Assembly: GCF_003467445.1 (NCBI RefSeq)
Contig: NZ_QSGS01000020.1
Location: 1-26,779 of the forward strand
From: Exiguobacterium sp. AM39-5BH
Lineage (GTDB): Bacteria; Bacillota; Bacilli; Exiguobacteriales; Exiguobacteriaceae
Length of the DNA stretch: 26,779 bases
Direction: 5' to 3'
The translations under genes were made by a program, and so were the position numbers. Position 1 is the first letter of the stretch. Every line of letters starts with the position of its first letter. The notes below the pieces were generated by a model, which was not told the DNA's origin, did not search any database, and saw nothing but the letters and a program-made list of their open reading frames with translations. Shown in pieces: positions 26,758-26,779 of the stretch.

Positions 26758-26779
26758 ACGACATATGAAATTAAATAAA

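Overview
The window looks like a chromosomal segment of a low-to-mid GC Bacillota (class Bacilli). The gene content and order suggest Exiguobacterium or a close relative, but the genus is an inference. The right-hand part keeps the Bacillus subtilis ydi/groESL neighbourhood: tsaE-tsaB-rimI-tsaD, ydiF, rex, tatA-tatC, ydiK/ydiL and groES-groEL. Between tatC and ydiK it has gained a methionine-linked transport operon, an NADH oxidase and several small genes.

Layout from left to right. (1) 1-1516: an inverted repeat, then the broken C-terminal part of a large DEAD/DEAH helicase with a DUF1998 domain, closed by a two-way terminator. (2) 1517-7767: a type I restriction-modification operon on the minus strand (hsdM-hsdS-hsdR), visibly more AT-rich than the rest, with hsdM interrupted by a one-base deletion. 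(3) 7909-10043: groES-groEL behind a perfect CIRCE operator, with a terminator separating it from the restriction genes. (4) 10144-14669: ydiL, ydiK, small membrane or stress-type genes, an F420-reductase-like protein, a PspC-domain protein and an NADH oxidase whose promoter carries Rex-type operators. (5) 14756-19140: a T-box leader with a probable Met (AUG) specifier, followed by a SAM-hydrolase-family enzyme and a complete ECF transporter (S component, double ATPase, T component). (6) 19162-20828: rex-tatA-tatC, with a Rex-like site over the rex promoter. (7) 20978-23283: ABC-F protein ydiF coupled to an unknown membrane protein. (8) 23331-26487: tsaE-tsaB-rimI-tsaD plus an unknown membrane-anchored protein. 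(9) 26545-26757: two tandem initiator tRNA genes with a terminator.

Three regulatory circuits can be read from the DNA. HrcA/CIRCE controls chaperonin expression. Redox control by Rex, itself encoded here, probably covers the NADH oxidase and rex-tat. A methionine T-box probably controls the SAM-hydrolase/ECF operon.

A caution for any reader: single-base indels interrupt several genes, including the normally essential groES, and one of the two initiator tRNAs has an extra base. All lie in or next to short runs of identical bases. Many of these 'pseudogenes' may therefore be sequence errors rather than biology.
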